A DNA stretch of 64,000 nt, taken from Woeseiaceae bacterium (GTDB taxonomy: Bacteria; Pseudomonadota; Gammaproteobacteria; Steroidobacterales; Woeseiaceae). A program made the position numbers and the translations under genes. The stretch's first letter is position 1. Each line of letters opens with the position of its first letter. A model generated the notes under the pieces. The model did not search any database. It was not told where the DNA came from and saw nothing but the letters and a program-made list of their open reading frames with translations. The DNA is taken from NCBI GenBank assembly GCA_021773095.1, contig JAJFKR010000027.1:1-64000 (forward strand), given 5' to 3'. Of the stretch, positions 39,411 through 48,261 are shown piece by piece.

Positions 39411-39430
39411 GGGCGGCATGGAAGCCGCCC
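39411..39430 (+). terminator. Probable terminator hairpin after fliC
   Basis: GGGCGGC (39411-39417) and GCCGCCC (39424-39430) pair with a six-base loop, 31 bases after the fliC stop. There is no T run after it, so it may act as an mRNA-stabilising or attenuating hairpin that allows some read-through into flaG. Confidence 0.5.
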
Positions 39431-39453
39431 AGTCGAGTTACAGGAAGCTCGAT

Positions 39454-39873
39454 ATGTCTCAGCAAAGTAACACGATTGTTTTACCGATCATGAATCTGGG
39501 CACTGCGCACGCGACAGCACCCCGTGAATCGCAACGCGGCAATCAATCAAGGCAAGCGACGCAACATAGCGGCAAGCAAGCGTCGACAACCGGCCAGGTA
39601 TTGCCGTTGCATACACCGCGCGAAGATAGCGATGCACGCAAGTCGCATGAGAATCCGGCCATTGAGAAAATCGTAGAGGAACTCAACGCAATATCTCTGA
39701 GTATTGGTCGTGATCTCAGGTTCCAGGTGAACCTGAAGACAGGAAAATCCGTGATACAGGTTCTGGATACCGATACCGGCGAAATCATTCGGCAAATTCC
39801 GGCTGAAAAAGTATCCAGCTATTTGCAGTCGGAAGGCAAATTGGCAATTCGCTTGTTCGATGAGCACGTATGA
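39454..39873 (+). CDS. flaG: FlaG-family protein
   Basis: This 139-residue protein has a polar, low-complexity N-terminal half and a C-terminal FlaG domain: LNAISLSIGRDLRFQVNLKT, VIQVLDTDTGEIIRQIPAEK. FlaG affects filament length in Pseudomonas and Campylobacter. Its place between fliC and fliD is the usual one. GGAAG lies before the ATG at 39454; the longer frame would start within the fliC hairpin. Confidence 0.9.
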   Translation: MSQQSNTIVLPIMNLGTAHATAPRESQRGNQSRQATQHSGKQASTTGQVLPLHTPREDSDARKSHENPAIEKIVEELNAISLSIGRDLRFQVNLKTGKSVIQVLDTDTGEIIRQIPAEKVSSYLQSEGKLAIRLFDEHV

Positions 39874-39901
39874 AGTGATCGCAAAGGGTGCCGGCAGTAT
39901 T

Positions 39902-39917
39902 TGGCACGTTTCTTGTA
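39902..39917 (+). promoter_or_regulatory. Sigma-54 promoter of fliD
   Basis: TGGCACGTTTCTTGTA matches the -24/-12 consensus except for T instead of C in the -12 GC. The transcript would start near 39928, about 34 bases before fliD. Confidence 0.75.
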
Positions 39918-39961
39918 AGTCACTGTGGTATCTCCGCAAACCGACGCATTGAGAGACAGAC

Positions 39962-41356
39962 ATGGCAAGCATCATTTCAACGGGTATTGGATCCGGACTG
40001 GATATTTCCGGAATAGTGCAGCAACTTGTTGCGGCAGAGGGTCAACCGGTGGTAGCGCGACTAGGACAACAGGAAGCACGGGTACAGGCCAAGCTGTCGG
40101 CCTTTGGTGTTTTGAAGTCATCCCTGTCTGAATTTCGAGAAGCGCTCGACAGTTTACGCGACATCGACAGCTTTCTTGCGCGCAAAGCAAGTTCGGCAGA
40201 AGGTGCTCCCTATTCAGTAAGCGCCGACGGTACTGCGTCTCCCGGTAAGTATTCGGTTGAGGTCGTGCAGCTGGCAGAGGCTCAGAAACTGACTTCCGGC
40301 GTGTTCGCCGAATCCACAACCATCGTTGGTACCGGGACCTTGCAAATAACGGTTGGCACCGAAACGTTCGGAATCGTTGTCGACAGCACTAACAACACAC
40401 TCGCCGGCATTCGGGACGCAATAAACGCTGCGGCCGATAACGCCGGCGTCAGTGCATCGATCGTGAATGCGGATTCGGGAAGCTACCTCATCTTGTCCGG
40501 TGACAACGTCGGTAGTGCCAATTCCATAACGGTCACACAGAGTGGTGGTGACGGTGGACTGGCGGCGCTTGAATACGATCCACCGAACCTTTTGACATCA
40601 CTCACGGAATCGACCGCCGCACAGGATTCATTGATACGCATCGATGGGTTCGATGTGGCCGGAACTTCCAATACGATTACCGGTGCCGTTCAGGGCGTGA
40701 CGATCAATTTGCTGACCGCTGATCCAGGCACAACCGCAGAGCTGACTGTGGCGAACGATGAGGTTGCCGCACGCAAATCGGTTGACGAATTCGTCAACAG
40801 CTACAACAACCTGGTCGACGTTTTCGGCGAACTCGCCAGCTACGACTCGGAAACGCAGGTGGCTGGTCCGTTGTTCGGCGATACCACGCTGCGCGCGATT
40901 CAAAGCCAGGTCAGGCGTGAATTGAGCAATGTCGTTTCTGACATTGATGCCAGCTTTTCCACGTTGAGTGAAGTCGGTATCGCCTTGCAGCTTGACGGCA
41001 AGCTCACGGTAGACGGCAGCAAGCTAACGGCTATCATGACTGATGACTTTGGTCAGCTTGGACAGCTGTTTTCCGCGACGGATGGCTACGCTGTTCGAAT
41101 ATACGATGTCGTTGACAGCTATTTGTCGAGCGACGGTGTGCTGGAGGCTCGGGAAGATGGCCTCAATGATCAGATAGAACGTATTACCGACGATCGGACT
41201 TCGTTAGGGCAGCGGCTTACCTCTCTGGAGTCGCGTCTTACGCGGCAATTCAATGCGATGGACGCTTTGCTCGGTCAGCTCAGTTCGACCAGCAATTTCC
41301 TTTCTCAGCAACTTGCGAGTTTGCCGGGATTCACGACAAACAGAAACAACAACTAA
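39962..41356 (+). CDS. fliD: FliD, filament cap protein
   Basis: This 464-residue cap protein (HAP2) has the N-terminal SGLDISGIVQQLVAAEGQPV and the C-terminal region DRTSLGQRLTSLESRLTRQF with ending LSQQLASLPGF. Length is typical. It precedes fliS by 14 bases, so fliD-fliS-fliT-like form one operon. Confidence 0.96.
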   Translation: MASIISTGIGSGLDISGIVQQLVAAEGQPVVARLGQQEARVQAKLSAFGVLKSSLSEFREALDSLRDIDSFLARKASSAEGAPYSVSADGTASPGKYSVEVVQLAEAQKLTSGVFAESTTIVGTGTLQITVGTETFGIVVDSTNNTLAGIRDAINAAADNAGVSASIVNADSGSYLILSGDNVGSANSITVTQSGGDGGLAALEYDPPNLLTSLTESTAAQDSLIRIDGFDVAGTSNTITGAVQGVTINLLTADPGTTAELTVANDEVAARKSVDEFVNSYNNLVDVFGELASYDSETQVAGPLFGDTTLRAIQSQVRRELSNVVSDIDASFSTLSEVGIALQLDGKLTVDGSKLTAIMTDDFGQLGQLFSATDGYAVRIYDVVDSYLSSDGVLEAREDGLNDQIERITDDRTSLGQRLTSLESRLTRQFNAMDALLGQLSSTSNFLSQQLASLPGFTTNRNNN

Positions 41357-41370
41357 TCACGGAACGGAAC

Positions 41371-41772
41371 ATGATGAATACAGGCAGTCCGGCAGCGGCA
41401 CGGGAATACCAGCAAATCAGCGTCAGCAGTGAAGTTGAGGAGGCAACCCCTCATCGATTGATTCAGCTGCTGATGGAGCGCGTACTGACCAAAATCGCCT
41501 TGGCACGCGGTCATATGGAGTGCGAATCAGTGGCCGAAAAAGGGGCGCATATTGGTGATGCGATTGACATCATTTGCGGTTTGCAAGCGAGCCTGAATCA
41601 CAAACCGGACGCGAAGATCGCCGGAAACTTTGATGCTTTGTACGAATATATGATGAAGCGTTTGACCGAAGCCAATTTCAAGAACGATCCGGCGATGCTG
41701 GACGAGGTATCGGGATTGATGCGTGAACTCAAAGAGGCTTGGGATGCAATCTCCTCCGAGGTCAACGAGTAA
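41371..41772 (+). CDS. fliS: FliS, flagellin chaperone
   Basis: This 133-residue helical chaperone binds the FliC C-terminus. It has the patterns AAREYQQISVSSEVEEATPH, RLIQLLMERVLTKIALARGH and LYEYMMKRLTEANFKNDPAM. Start is one of two adjacent ATG codons (41371 or 41374). Confidence 0.95.
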   Translation: MMNTGSPAAAREYQQISVSSEVEEATPHRLIQLLMERVLTKIALARGHMECESVAEKGAHIGDAIDIICGLQASLNHKPDAKIAGNFDALYEYMMKRLTEANFKNDPAMLDEVSGLMRELKEAWDAISSEVNE

Positions 41773-41803
41773 CTAAATAATAGTGCGATAACGGAGAGTA
41801 ATT

Positions 41804-42130
41804 ATGCTGGCTGCGCCTTCAAGTACAGAAAAAGGTCGCCATTCGTGTGAACAGATCGAAACGCGAATGCAAGAGATCGAGCGCCTGGCTGACGCTGGTG
41901 ACTGGGAGAAAATTGAGTTGCTCCTGCACGGACTGCCGGGCCTTATTGCGAGAATTCCAGAACAGGAACGTCGCAAGATTCTGTTGGACATAAAGGGTCA
42001 TGTTGATCACATTAGCGAACGCGCGCTCGTGCATCAGGAGTCCATCGGGGAGGAGCTGACGACGATACGCACCGGGCGGCGGGCGGCGGCCAGCTACGAA
42101 GCCACCCGGAGCCTTGCGCGGGAGATCTGA
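41804..42130 (+). CDS. FliT-like flagellar chaperone
   Basis: This 108-residue, mostly helical protein sits directly after fliS, where fliT is found. Sequence identity to FliT is not obvious, but size, place, and helical pattern (EQIETRMQEIERLADAGDWE, RRKILLDIKGHVDHISERAL) agree. GGAGAG precedes the ATG. Its function as a FliD chaperone is inferred from context. Confidence 0.7.
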   Translation: MLAAPSSTEKGRHSCEQIETRMQEIERLADAGDWEKIELLLHGLPGLIARIPEQERRKILLDIKGHVDHISERALVHQESIGEELTTIRTGRRAAASYEATRSLAREI

Positions 42131-42176
42131 TCTTCCTGAGGGTTATTTTATATATTGCGTGTAAGGTGATGATTCT

Positions 42177-42192
42177 TGTGACGTCCATCACA
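42177..42192 (+). promoter_or_regulatory. CRP/Vfr-type site before fleQ
   Basis: TGTGACGTCCATCACA is a perfect TGTGA-N6-TCACA palindrome. Its centre (42184.5) is 41.5 bases from a transcript start predicted near 42226 from the -10 at 42214-42219. That spacing is the class II arrangement of CRP-family sites. The regulator is not in this window. Confidence 0.75.
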
Positions 42193-42213
42193 ATCGCATC
42201 GCCGCAAACTGTC

Positions 42214-42219
42214 TAGAAT
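42214..42219 (+). promoter_or_regulatory. Probable -10 of the fleQ promoter
   Basis: TAGAAT matches a sigma-70 -10 element. No good -35 lies 17 bases upstream; that position falls on the right arm of the CRP/Vfr-type palindrome, consistent with dependence on, or occlusion by, a bound regulator. Confidence 0.5.
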
Positions 42220-42270
42220 GATTGCCACCTGAGAAACTGCTTTTACATAACGCAAATGAAGGTCGCAGGC

Positions 42271-43614
42271 ATGGTGGAAATGACTCCAACGACAAGCAAG
42301 GTATTGGTTCTGGATACAAATTCAGAACGTTCTGCCGAGCTTAGCAATCGCCTCAGCTTCATGAACTACGACCCGGTCGTCGCAGATGCCAGCGATTCAA
42401 TAGAAAAGATTGCATCGCAGCCGGGTATAGCAATGATGGTCGGCGAGACGGGATCCAGCAAGAAACTAAGTCGCGCGTTGCAATTACTGTCCAAAAAACA
42501 ACCCCACCTACCGATATTGTTGCTGGATAACGATGCAAATATCGGTGAATTTTCGCAAGACCGCCTGGCGCGCCCTGTTTGGAAAATCGACATGCCGCTT
42601 CGGCATTCGCAGGTCGATCGACTATTACGTCGTGCAGGACGCTATTCGGGCGAAGAGAAACGGCAACGCATTACCGGAAGCTCACGTCCCATCAGGCACA
42701 TCCGGGAGCTAATCGAGCAGGTCGCTGATTTCGATACAACAGTCCTCGTAACCGGGGAATCCGGCACCGGGAAGGAGCTGGTCGCTCGCACAATTCACGA
42801 CTTATCTGACAGGGCCGACAGGCCATTCGTACCGGTCAACTGTGGCGCCATACCGGCGGACTTGCTTGAAAGCGAATTGTTCGGGCATGAGAAGGGCGCA
42901 TTTACCGGCGCCATTAATACGCGGGCAGGGCGCTTTGAGTTGGCCGAAGGTGGCACCCTGTTTCTTGACGAAATCGGCGACATGAGTTTACCCATGCAGG
43001 TCAAGTTACTGCGGGTATTACAGGAAAAGTGTTTCCAGCGCGTTGGCAGCAATAAAGTTCAGACTTCAAATGTGAGAATCGTTGCGGCGACTCATTGCGA
43101 CCTGCCGGCAGCCGTTGAACGAGAAGACTTTCGCAAAGATCTTTTCTATCGTCTGAACGTGTTCCCGATCGAAATGCCGTGCTTGCGAAAACGCTCCAGC
43201 GATCTACCGGATTTGCTGGATGAGTTGCTCCTGCAGCATCAGGGCGAGGGCAACAGCGAGCTGCGTGTCAGTCCCGCTGCCTTGCAAGCGCTCGCGGGCT
43301 ACTCGTGGCCTGGCAATATTCGTGAGCTCTCCAACCTGGTTGAAAGGCTGGCGATATTGCATCCAAACGGCGAGATCTCGTTGGAGGATTTGCCAGCGAA
43401 GTATCGCGAAACCCACAATGAGGTCGATGACGAGGTCGAACCGCTGCCAGTGACCAATCGGAATCTAAAAGCGCATCTACAAGCCGTCGAACGCGACCTG
43501 ATCAAAAAAGCGATGTCGTCCTGTCACGGTGTGGTCGCCAAAGCAGCACGTCTTCTGTCGATGCAACGCACCACACTGGTTGAGAAACTATCCCGTTACG
43601 AGATTCACTCGTAA
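42271..43614 (+). CDS. fleQ: FleQ-type sigma-54 activator, flagellar master regulator
   Basis: This protein of about 447 residues has a degenerate receiver (FleQ) domain without a clear phosphorylation Asp (about 10-120), a AAA+ domain with Walker [15 protein letters not shown] in [10 protein letters not shown], Walker [13 protein letters not shown], and a C-terminal Fis-type helix-turn-helix ([20 protein letters not shown]). FleQ activates the sigma-54 flagellar promoters and in Pseudomonas also binds c-di-GMP. The ATG at 42271 has GAAGG eight bases upstream; an in-frame ATG at 42256 lacks a ribosome binding site. It stands alone between the fliD operon and fleSR. Confidence 0.92.
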   Translation: MVEMTPTTSKVLVLDTNSERSAELSNRLSFMNYDPVVADASDSIEKIASQPGIAMMVGETGSSKKLSRALQLLSKKQPHLPILLLDNDANIGEFSQDRLARPVWKIDMPLRHSQVDRLLRRAGRYSGEEKRQRITGSSRPIRHIRELIEQVADFDTTVLVTGESGTGKELVARTIHDLSDRADRPFVPVNCGAIPADLLESELFGHEKGAFTGAINTRAGRFELAEGGTLFLDEIGDMSLPMQVKLLRVLQEKCFQRVGSNKVQTSNVRIVAATHCDLPAAVEREDFRKDLFYRLNVFPIEMPCLRKRSSDLPDLLDELLLQHQGEGNSELRVSPAALQALAGYSWPGNIRELSNLVERLAILHPNGEISLEDLPAKYRETHNEVDDEVEPLPVTNRNLKAHLQAVERDLIKKAMSSCHGVVAKAARLLSMQRTTLVEKLSRYEIHS

Positions 43615-43655
43615 GAAACGCGCAAGCCCGGCTGATCTGCCTTTGCCAATAATCC

Positions 43656-43669
43656 GTCAGAATATTGAC
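43656..43669 (+). promoter_or_regulatory. FleQ-box-like palindrome before fleS
   Basis: GTCAGAATATTGAC has the GTCA-N6-TGAC form of the FleQ box known from Pseudomonas (GTCAATAAATTGAC). Its centre is about 88 bases upstream of the predicted fleS transcript start, a usual enhancer distance. Confidence 0.65.
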
Positions 43670-43724
43670 GTTTGACGAATAGCCCTAATCTCCTAAGTCA
43701 TTGAATAATAAATAGATAGCGTTT

Positions 43725-43740
43725 TGGCACGCATCTTGCT
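43725..43740 (+). promoter_or_regulatory. Sigma-54 promoter of fleS-fleR-fliE operon
   Basis: TGGCACGCATCTTGCT is a perfect -24/-12 match and identical over all 16 bases to the promoter of fliK. The transcript would start near 43751, 31 bases before fleS. Confidence 0.9.
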
Positions 43741-43781
43741 TATTCATACTCAACGACGTGAATTACTGAAGGAGAATTATT

Positions 43782-44912
43782 TTGGCGACGACGAGCAGCG
43801 AACCCGCAGGGCGTTCCTATGAGCTGATTAACCAGCGGTCTTGTCTGTTGGATGCGTCCTATATCGGATTGCAGGATCAAGTCGATACATTGACGCAGGA
43901 GCTGAAGATTTCGAAGCTCGCGCGACATCGCGAGTTTGTCGAAAGAGAACGGCTTGGGAACCGCATGATGGGCGCTATGGAGGCCTTGCCCGGCGCTGTG
44001 CTCGTAATAGACGGCGGCGGCATCGTACGGGAGACGAACAACAAAGCGAATAAGTTGTTAAACCAGCCGCTGTTGGGTTGTTCCTGGTCGGAAATAGCGC
44101 GCCGCGAATTTTGCACGACTGACGCGACAGATGGCGATCTGCGACTGCATGATGGACGGTGGTTCAATCTTTCCCGGCGATCGCTGGGAACGGAGCCCGG
44201 TGAAATTTTGTTACTGACCGACGTGAGCGAAAGTCGCCAATTGGCGGAGCTCCTGCAGCGTCGTGAGCGACTGTCCTCAATAGGCGAAATGACCGCGTCA
44301 CTTGCGCACCAGATTCGAACACCACTGACTTCGGCATTACTTTATGTCGGTCAAATTGGATCCGGACTGCAGGACGAGAAAGTACTGGCGAAAAAAGTCA
44401 GTGAGCGTTTGCATGAACTGGTTCGGATGGTCGACGACATGCTGATTTACGCAGGCGGCACGCGACGCAGCGGTGAGACGTTCGGAGTCAGTGAATTGTT
44501 TCACGACATTCTCGATTCAATAGAACCACGCAAAGATGACAAAGCGCTCAACATAGCGGCGTTACGCAGCGAATTAACGGTCACAGGAAACCGTGACGCC
44601 ATTCGCGGCGCGCTGAGTAACCTTATTGACAATGCACGGCAGGCCTGCGGTGACAAAGTTCGGATTGAGCTCGGTGCGGAGCTGATAAAAGGCAGAGTAT
44701 GCCTGGCAGTCAGCGACAATGGGCACGGCATCAAGGCGGAAATCCAGCAGAAAATTTTCGAGCCATTTTTTACGACCCGCCCTCAGGGTACCGGGTTAGG
44801 TCTGGCTGTCGTTCGTGCGGTCGCCGAAGCGCATGACGGTGAAGTCCTCGTCGATTCGGGTACGCACGGATCGACATTTGCATTGTGTTTGCCGGCCGGT
44901 GGAGAAAATTAA
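43782..44912 (+). CDS. fleS: FleS-type histidine kinase
   Basis: This 376-residue soluble sensor kinase has no membrane segment. An N-terminal helical stretch precedes a PAS-like domain (MEALPGAVLVIDGGGIVRET, about 66-150), a dimerisation/phosphoacceptor domain with His176 in LAHQIRTPL, and an ATPase domain with an N box (LIDNARQAC) and G boxes (DNGHGI, TGLGLAV). The start codon is TTG at 43782, with GGAG eight bases before it. It phosphorylates FleR; the stop overlaps the fleR start (TAATG). Confidence 0.93.
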   Translation: MATTSSEPAGRSYELINQRSCLLDASYIGLQDQVDTLTQELKISKLARHREFVERERLGNRMMGAMEALPGAVLVIDGGGIVRETNNKANKLLNQPLLGCSWSEIARREFCTTDATDGDLRLHDGRWFNLSRRSLGTEPGEILLLTDVSESRQLAELLQRRERLSSIGEMTASLAHQIRTPLTSALLYVGQIGSGLQDEKVLAKKVSERLHELVRMVDDMLIYAGGTRRSGETFGVSELFHDILDSIEPRKDDKALNIAALRSELTVTGNRDAIRGALSNLIDNARQACGDKVRIELGAELIKGRVCLAVSDNGHGIKAEIQQKIFEPFFTTRPQGTGLGLAVVRAVAEAHDGEVLVDSGTHGSTFALCLPAGGEN

Positions 44913-46273
44913 TGAGCCATGCGGCCGTACTCATCGTCGAAGATGACGCCATTTTGCGTGATGCCTTGCTGGACACCTTAGGGGAAGGAGATCACCCGGT
45001 ATTTGCGGCTGGCAGCGGTCGCGAGGCGTTGGAAATACTCAAATGCGAAGACATCGGTCTGGTGGTCAGTGACATCCAAATGGATCCAATGGACGGCAAC
45101 GAACTGCTCGGCAAAATTCGCGAGCAACATCCGGCGTTGCCTGCGGTCTTGATGACTGCGTACGGCACTATCGAAAGCGCCGTCGATGTCATGCGAAACG
45201 GAGCCGTCGACTTCCTGGTGAAGCCATTTCAGATTGATGAACTTAAGACGATCGTTGACCGGCATCTGAAGGAACTACCGAGCAGTGGCCAGCCGGTGGC
45301 AGCCGACGTCAGGACAGTCGAACTCTTGCGGGTGGCGCAGCGCGTGGCCAGATCGGACGCCACGATTACTATCAGCGGCGAAAGCGGTTGTGGCAAGGAA
45401 GTGATCGCTCGTTATATTCACCAGAATTCAGCACGCAGTGACTCGCCATTCATCGCAATTAATTGCGCGGCGATTCCGGAAAATATGCTCGAGGCCGTAT
45501 TGTTCGGCTACGAAAAAGGCTCGTTTACCGGCGCGAGTAGCGCACACCCTGGAAAATTCGAACAAGCACAAGGCGGTACGTTGCTGCTTGACGAGATTTC
45601 CGAGATGGATCTCGGTTTACAGGCGAAACTGCTCAGAGTGATACAGGAAAAAGAGGTTGAGCGTATCGGTGGCCGCAAGCTGATCTCCCTCAACGTGAGG
45701 GTTCTCGCGACCACAAACCGGGACCTGCGCCAGCGGGTCTCGGATGGAGAATTCCGGGAAGATCTTTACTACCGACTGAATGTATTTCCGTTACACATAC
45801 CACCGTTGCGTGAACGCAAAGGCGACGTATTGCCGCTCGCACTACTCGCCGTTAGAAAACATACGCCCGCGGATACGACTTTGCCAACGCTATCGGGCAG
45901 TGCCGAGGAAAAGCTTCTCGCGCATGAGTGGCCCGGCAATGTTCGAGAACTTGAAAACGCTATTCAACGCACATTGATCATGTTGCAGGGCAAGGAGATT
46001 TCGGCAACGGACCTCGTTCTTGAAGACGATAATCACGGTCCAGTGGATGCGCTCAATCCACCAACAGGCCTGCAGGACGATTTAAAGGTGCGTGAATACC
46101 AATTAATTATTGACGCGATAAATACAAAGAATGCAACTCGCGTCGACGTCGCTAAGTCGCTGGGAATCAGTCCCAGGACGTTGCGTTACAAGCTGGCACG
46201 AATGCGTGAAGAGGGATTTATTGACGCCAATTCAGCTTCGGACACGCGAACAGAAACGGTAGGAACTCACTAA
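44912..46273 (+). CDS. fleR: FleR-type sigma-54 response regulator
   Basis: This 453-residue NtrC-family activator has a receiver domain with acidic pocket Asp11/Asp12 and phosphorylation site Asp54 (VVSDIQM). The AAA+ domain has Walker A GESGCGKE (about 156-163), Walker B GGTLLLDEISEM and a GSFTGA loop instead of the usual GAFTGA. The C-terminal Fis-type helix-turn-helix is TRVDVAKSLGISPRTLRYKL. It is coupled to fleS upstream and fliE downstream by one-base overlaps. Confidence 0.94.
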   Translation: MSHAAVLIVEDDAILRDALLDTLGEGDHPVFAAGSGREALEILKCEDIGLVVSDIQMDPMDGNELLGKIREQHPALPAVLMTAYGTIESAVDVMRNGAVDFLVKPFQIDELKTIVDRHLKELPSSGQPVAADVRTVELLRVAQRVARSDATITISGESGCGKEVIARYIHQNSARSDSPFIAINCAAIPENMLEAVLFGYEKGSFTGASSAHPGKFEQAQGGTLLLDEISEMDLGLQAKLLRVIQEKEVERIGGRKLISLNVRVLATTNRDLRQRVSDGEFREDLYYRLNVFPLHIPPLRERKGDVLPLALLAVRKHTPADTTLPTLSGSAEEKLLAHEWPGNVRELENAIQRTLIMLQGKEISATDLVLEDDNHGPVDALNPPTGLQDDLKVREYQLIIDAINTKNATRVDVAKSLGISPRTLRYKLARMREEGFIDANSASDTRTETVGTH

Positions 46274-46593
46274 TGGAACCCATCAATACAGTCCAGCTTC
46301 TGAATCAGATTCGAGCGCTGAACGCAGAATTGCAGGTGCCTGCGACCAGCACGCCGCAACCAATGGACGGGCCGAAATTTGGTGAGTTGTTGAAAAACAC
46401 GCTCGATTCAGTCAACGAAACACAGCAAGCATCGAAACAAATGAAGACGGGATTCGAAAATGGCACCGGTGATGCGAGCTTGGTCGAGGTAATGGTTGCC
46501 TCACAGAAGGCGGATTTGTCATTCAGAGCGATGACGGAAGTTCGCAACAAACTGATTACCGCTTACCAGGAAATAATGAACATGCCTGTGTAA
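46273..46593 (+). CDS. fliE: FliE, MS-ring/rod junction protein
   Basis: This 106-residue protein connects the MS ring to the rod. The C-terminal part is conserved (DASLVEVMVASQKADLSFRA and RNKLITAYQEIMNMPV). Its ATG overlaps the fleR stop, so it has no promoter of its own and depends on the fleS promoter. Confidence 0.95.
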   Translation: MEPINTVQLLNQIRALNAELQVPATSTPQPMDGPKFGELLKNTLDSVNETQQASKQMKTGFENGTGDASLVEVMVASQKADLSFRAMTEVRNKLITAYQEIMNMPV

Positions 46594-46626
46594 GGCAATA
46601 AGAAACTTAGGGATTGGAATTGAATC

Positions 46627-48261
46627 ATGGAGAATCAGGCAGTTATCGAATCAACAGCAACACCGATCAGCAATTTAAGTTTGAGCGGTGTTGCTCGCAT
46701 ACCGGCAGTTCGGCAGGTGTTGTTGCTACTCGGAGTCGCAGCGGCCGTTGCTGCCGGCTTCGCGGTGGTGCTTTGGTCGCAGTCACCGGCGTACACACAG
46801 CTTTATAGCGATTTGGATACGGCAGATGCTGCCCAGGTCGCTGAGGCGCTCCGCGGTGCCGGTATTGAATATGACCTGGATACCCGGTCCGGGGTTGTGC
46901 TGGTCGCGGAGTCCCGCATCCACGACGCAAGGCTCGAACTGGCTTCGCAGGGCTTACCGCAGGGTAGCAGTGCCGGCATGGACATGTTGCAGGACCAATC
47001 GAGTTTTGGCGTCAGCCAGTTCATGGAGAGCGCACGTTATCAGCACGCTCTGGAAGCCGAGTTGGCGCAAACGATTTCGCACATTGGAGCAGTTCGGGAT
47101 GCTCGAGTACACCTCGCAACACCGAAGCAATCTGCGTTTATTCGCAGCAAGAGCAATGGCAGTGCGTCAGTGCTACTGGAGCTTTATCGGGGCCGGGAAC
47201 TCGAACCCGATCAGGCATCCGCGATCGTACATCTCGTCGCCGCAAGCGTGGCCAATGTATCGACAAGCGATGTGACGCTGATCGATCAAAACGGTCGCCT
47301 TCTTAGCGCGGCGGGCAGCCCGATGGTTGACGCACAGGTGAACAGCCAGTTCAAACACGCGCAACGTCTTGAGGAATTGTATAAGCGACGCATTGAGGAT
47401 CTGTTAACGCCACTGGTCGGACCGGGCCGTGTTAAGGCGGAGGTTGTAGCGAAACTCGATTTCACGGTAACGGAAGAAACGCGTGAGTCGTTCAATCCCT
47501 CACAGTCAGCGATTCGCAGCGAGCAAATCAGCGAACAGCAGCGCCGTGGCAGCGGTTCGGCCGCGCAGGGCGTGCCGGGAGCGCTCAGTAATCAACCGCC
47601 GGAGACAGGCGGTGTCAGTTCGTCAGCCGGAGCGAATGTGGCGAGTAGCGATGGTGCTGCGCTGGACTCTACGAAGAGCAGTACCCGCAATTTCGAACTC
47701 GATCGCACGATCAGTCGCATCCGCCCGGAACAGGGACAAATTCAAAAGCTGTCAGTGGCCGTTCTTGTCGATGACAGCCCGCAGGATGGAAGTGATACGG
47801 GCCAGCCGACGCTAAGTGACGCAGACATTGAGCAATACGGAGCGCTTGTAAAAGAGGCCGTTGGTTTCGATGAGGTTCGCGGTGACACGGTGATCGTAAT
47901 GAAAGCGCCGTTTCGTGCGATACCCGAAGGTCCGGCCGCAGAAGAGCCGAAGTTTTGGGAAAAACCCGGGCTGATGGATACGGCCAAACTCGCCCTGGGT
48001 ACTGCGTTGGTGCTGGCACTGGCATTTGGCCTGGTTCGCCCGATGTTGCGGGGCCTGATCAGCAGCCATGCTGCGGGCGGTCAATATCTGGCGGCCGGTG
48101 GGGTACTAATGGGGGCAGAGGCGGGACAGGTATCCGCTGGGCAAATGTCGCTCCCCGTACCTAATTTCGACGAGAAAGTAGCGGCGGCAAAAAACATAAC
48201 AGGCAACGATCCGGCGCGTGTTGCGCAGATCGTCAGCAAATGGGTGAAGACCGGTGAGTGA
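46627..48261 (+). CDS. fliF: FliF, MS-ring protein
   Basis: This 544-residue membrane protein builds the basal-body MS ring. Membrane segments lie near residues 30-50 (LLLLGVAAAVAAGFAVVLW) and 450-472 (LALGTALVLALAFGLVRP). The periplasmic part has YsaF/FliF domains with GVSQFMESARYQHALEAELA and SAIVHLVAASVANVSTSDVT. The C-terminal tail ARVAQIVSKWVKTGE is the FliG-binding end. Confidence 0.96.
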   Translation: MENQAVIESTATPISNLSLSGVARIPAVRQVLLLLGVAAAVAAGFAVVLWSQSPAYTQLYSDLDTADAAQVAEALRGAGIEYDLDTRSGVVLVAESRIHDARLELASQGLPQGSSAGMDMLQDQSSFGVSQFMESARYQHALEAELAQTISHIGAVRDARVHLATPKQSAFIRSKSNGSASVLLELYRGRELEPDQASAIVHLVAASVANVSTSDVTLIDQNGRLLSAAGSPMVDAQVNSQFKHAQRLEELYKRRIEDLLTPLVGPGRVKAEVVAKLDFTVTEETRESFNPSQSAIRSEQISEQQRRGSGSAAQGVPGALSNQPPETGGVSSSAGANVASSDGAALDSTKSSTRNFELDRTISRIRPEQGQIQKLSVAVLVDDSPQDGSDTGQPTLSDADIEQYGALVKEAVGFDEVRGDTVIVMKAPFRAIPEGPAAEEPKFWEKPGLMDTAKLALGTALVLALAFGLVRPMLRGLISSHAAGGQYLAAGGVLMGAEAGQVSAGQMSLPVPNFDEKVAAAKNITGNDPARVAQIVSKWVKTGE

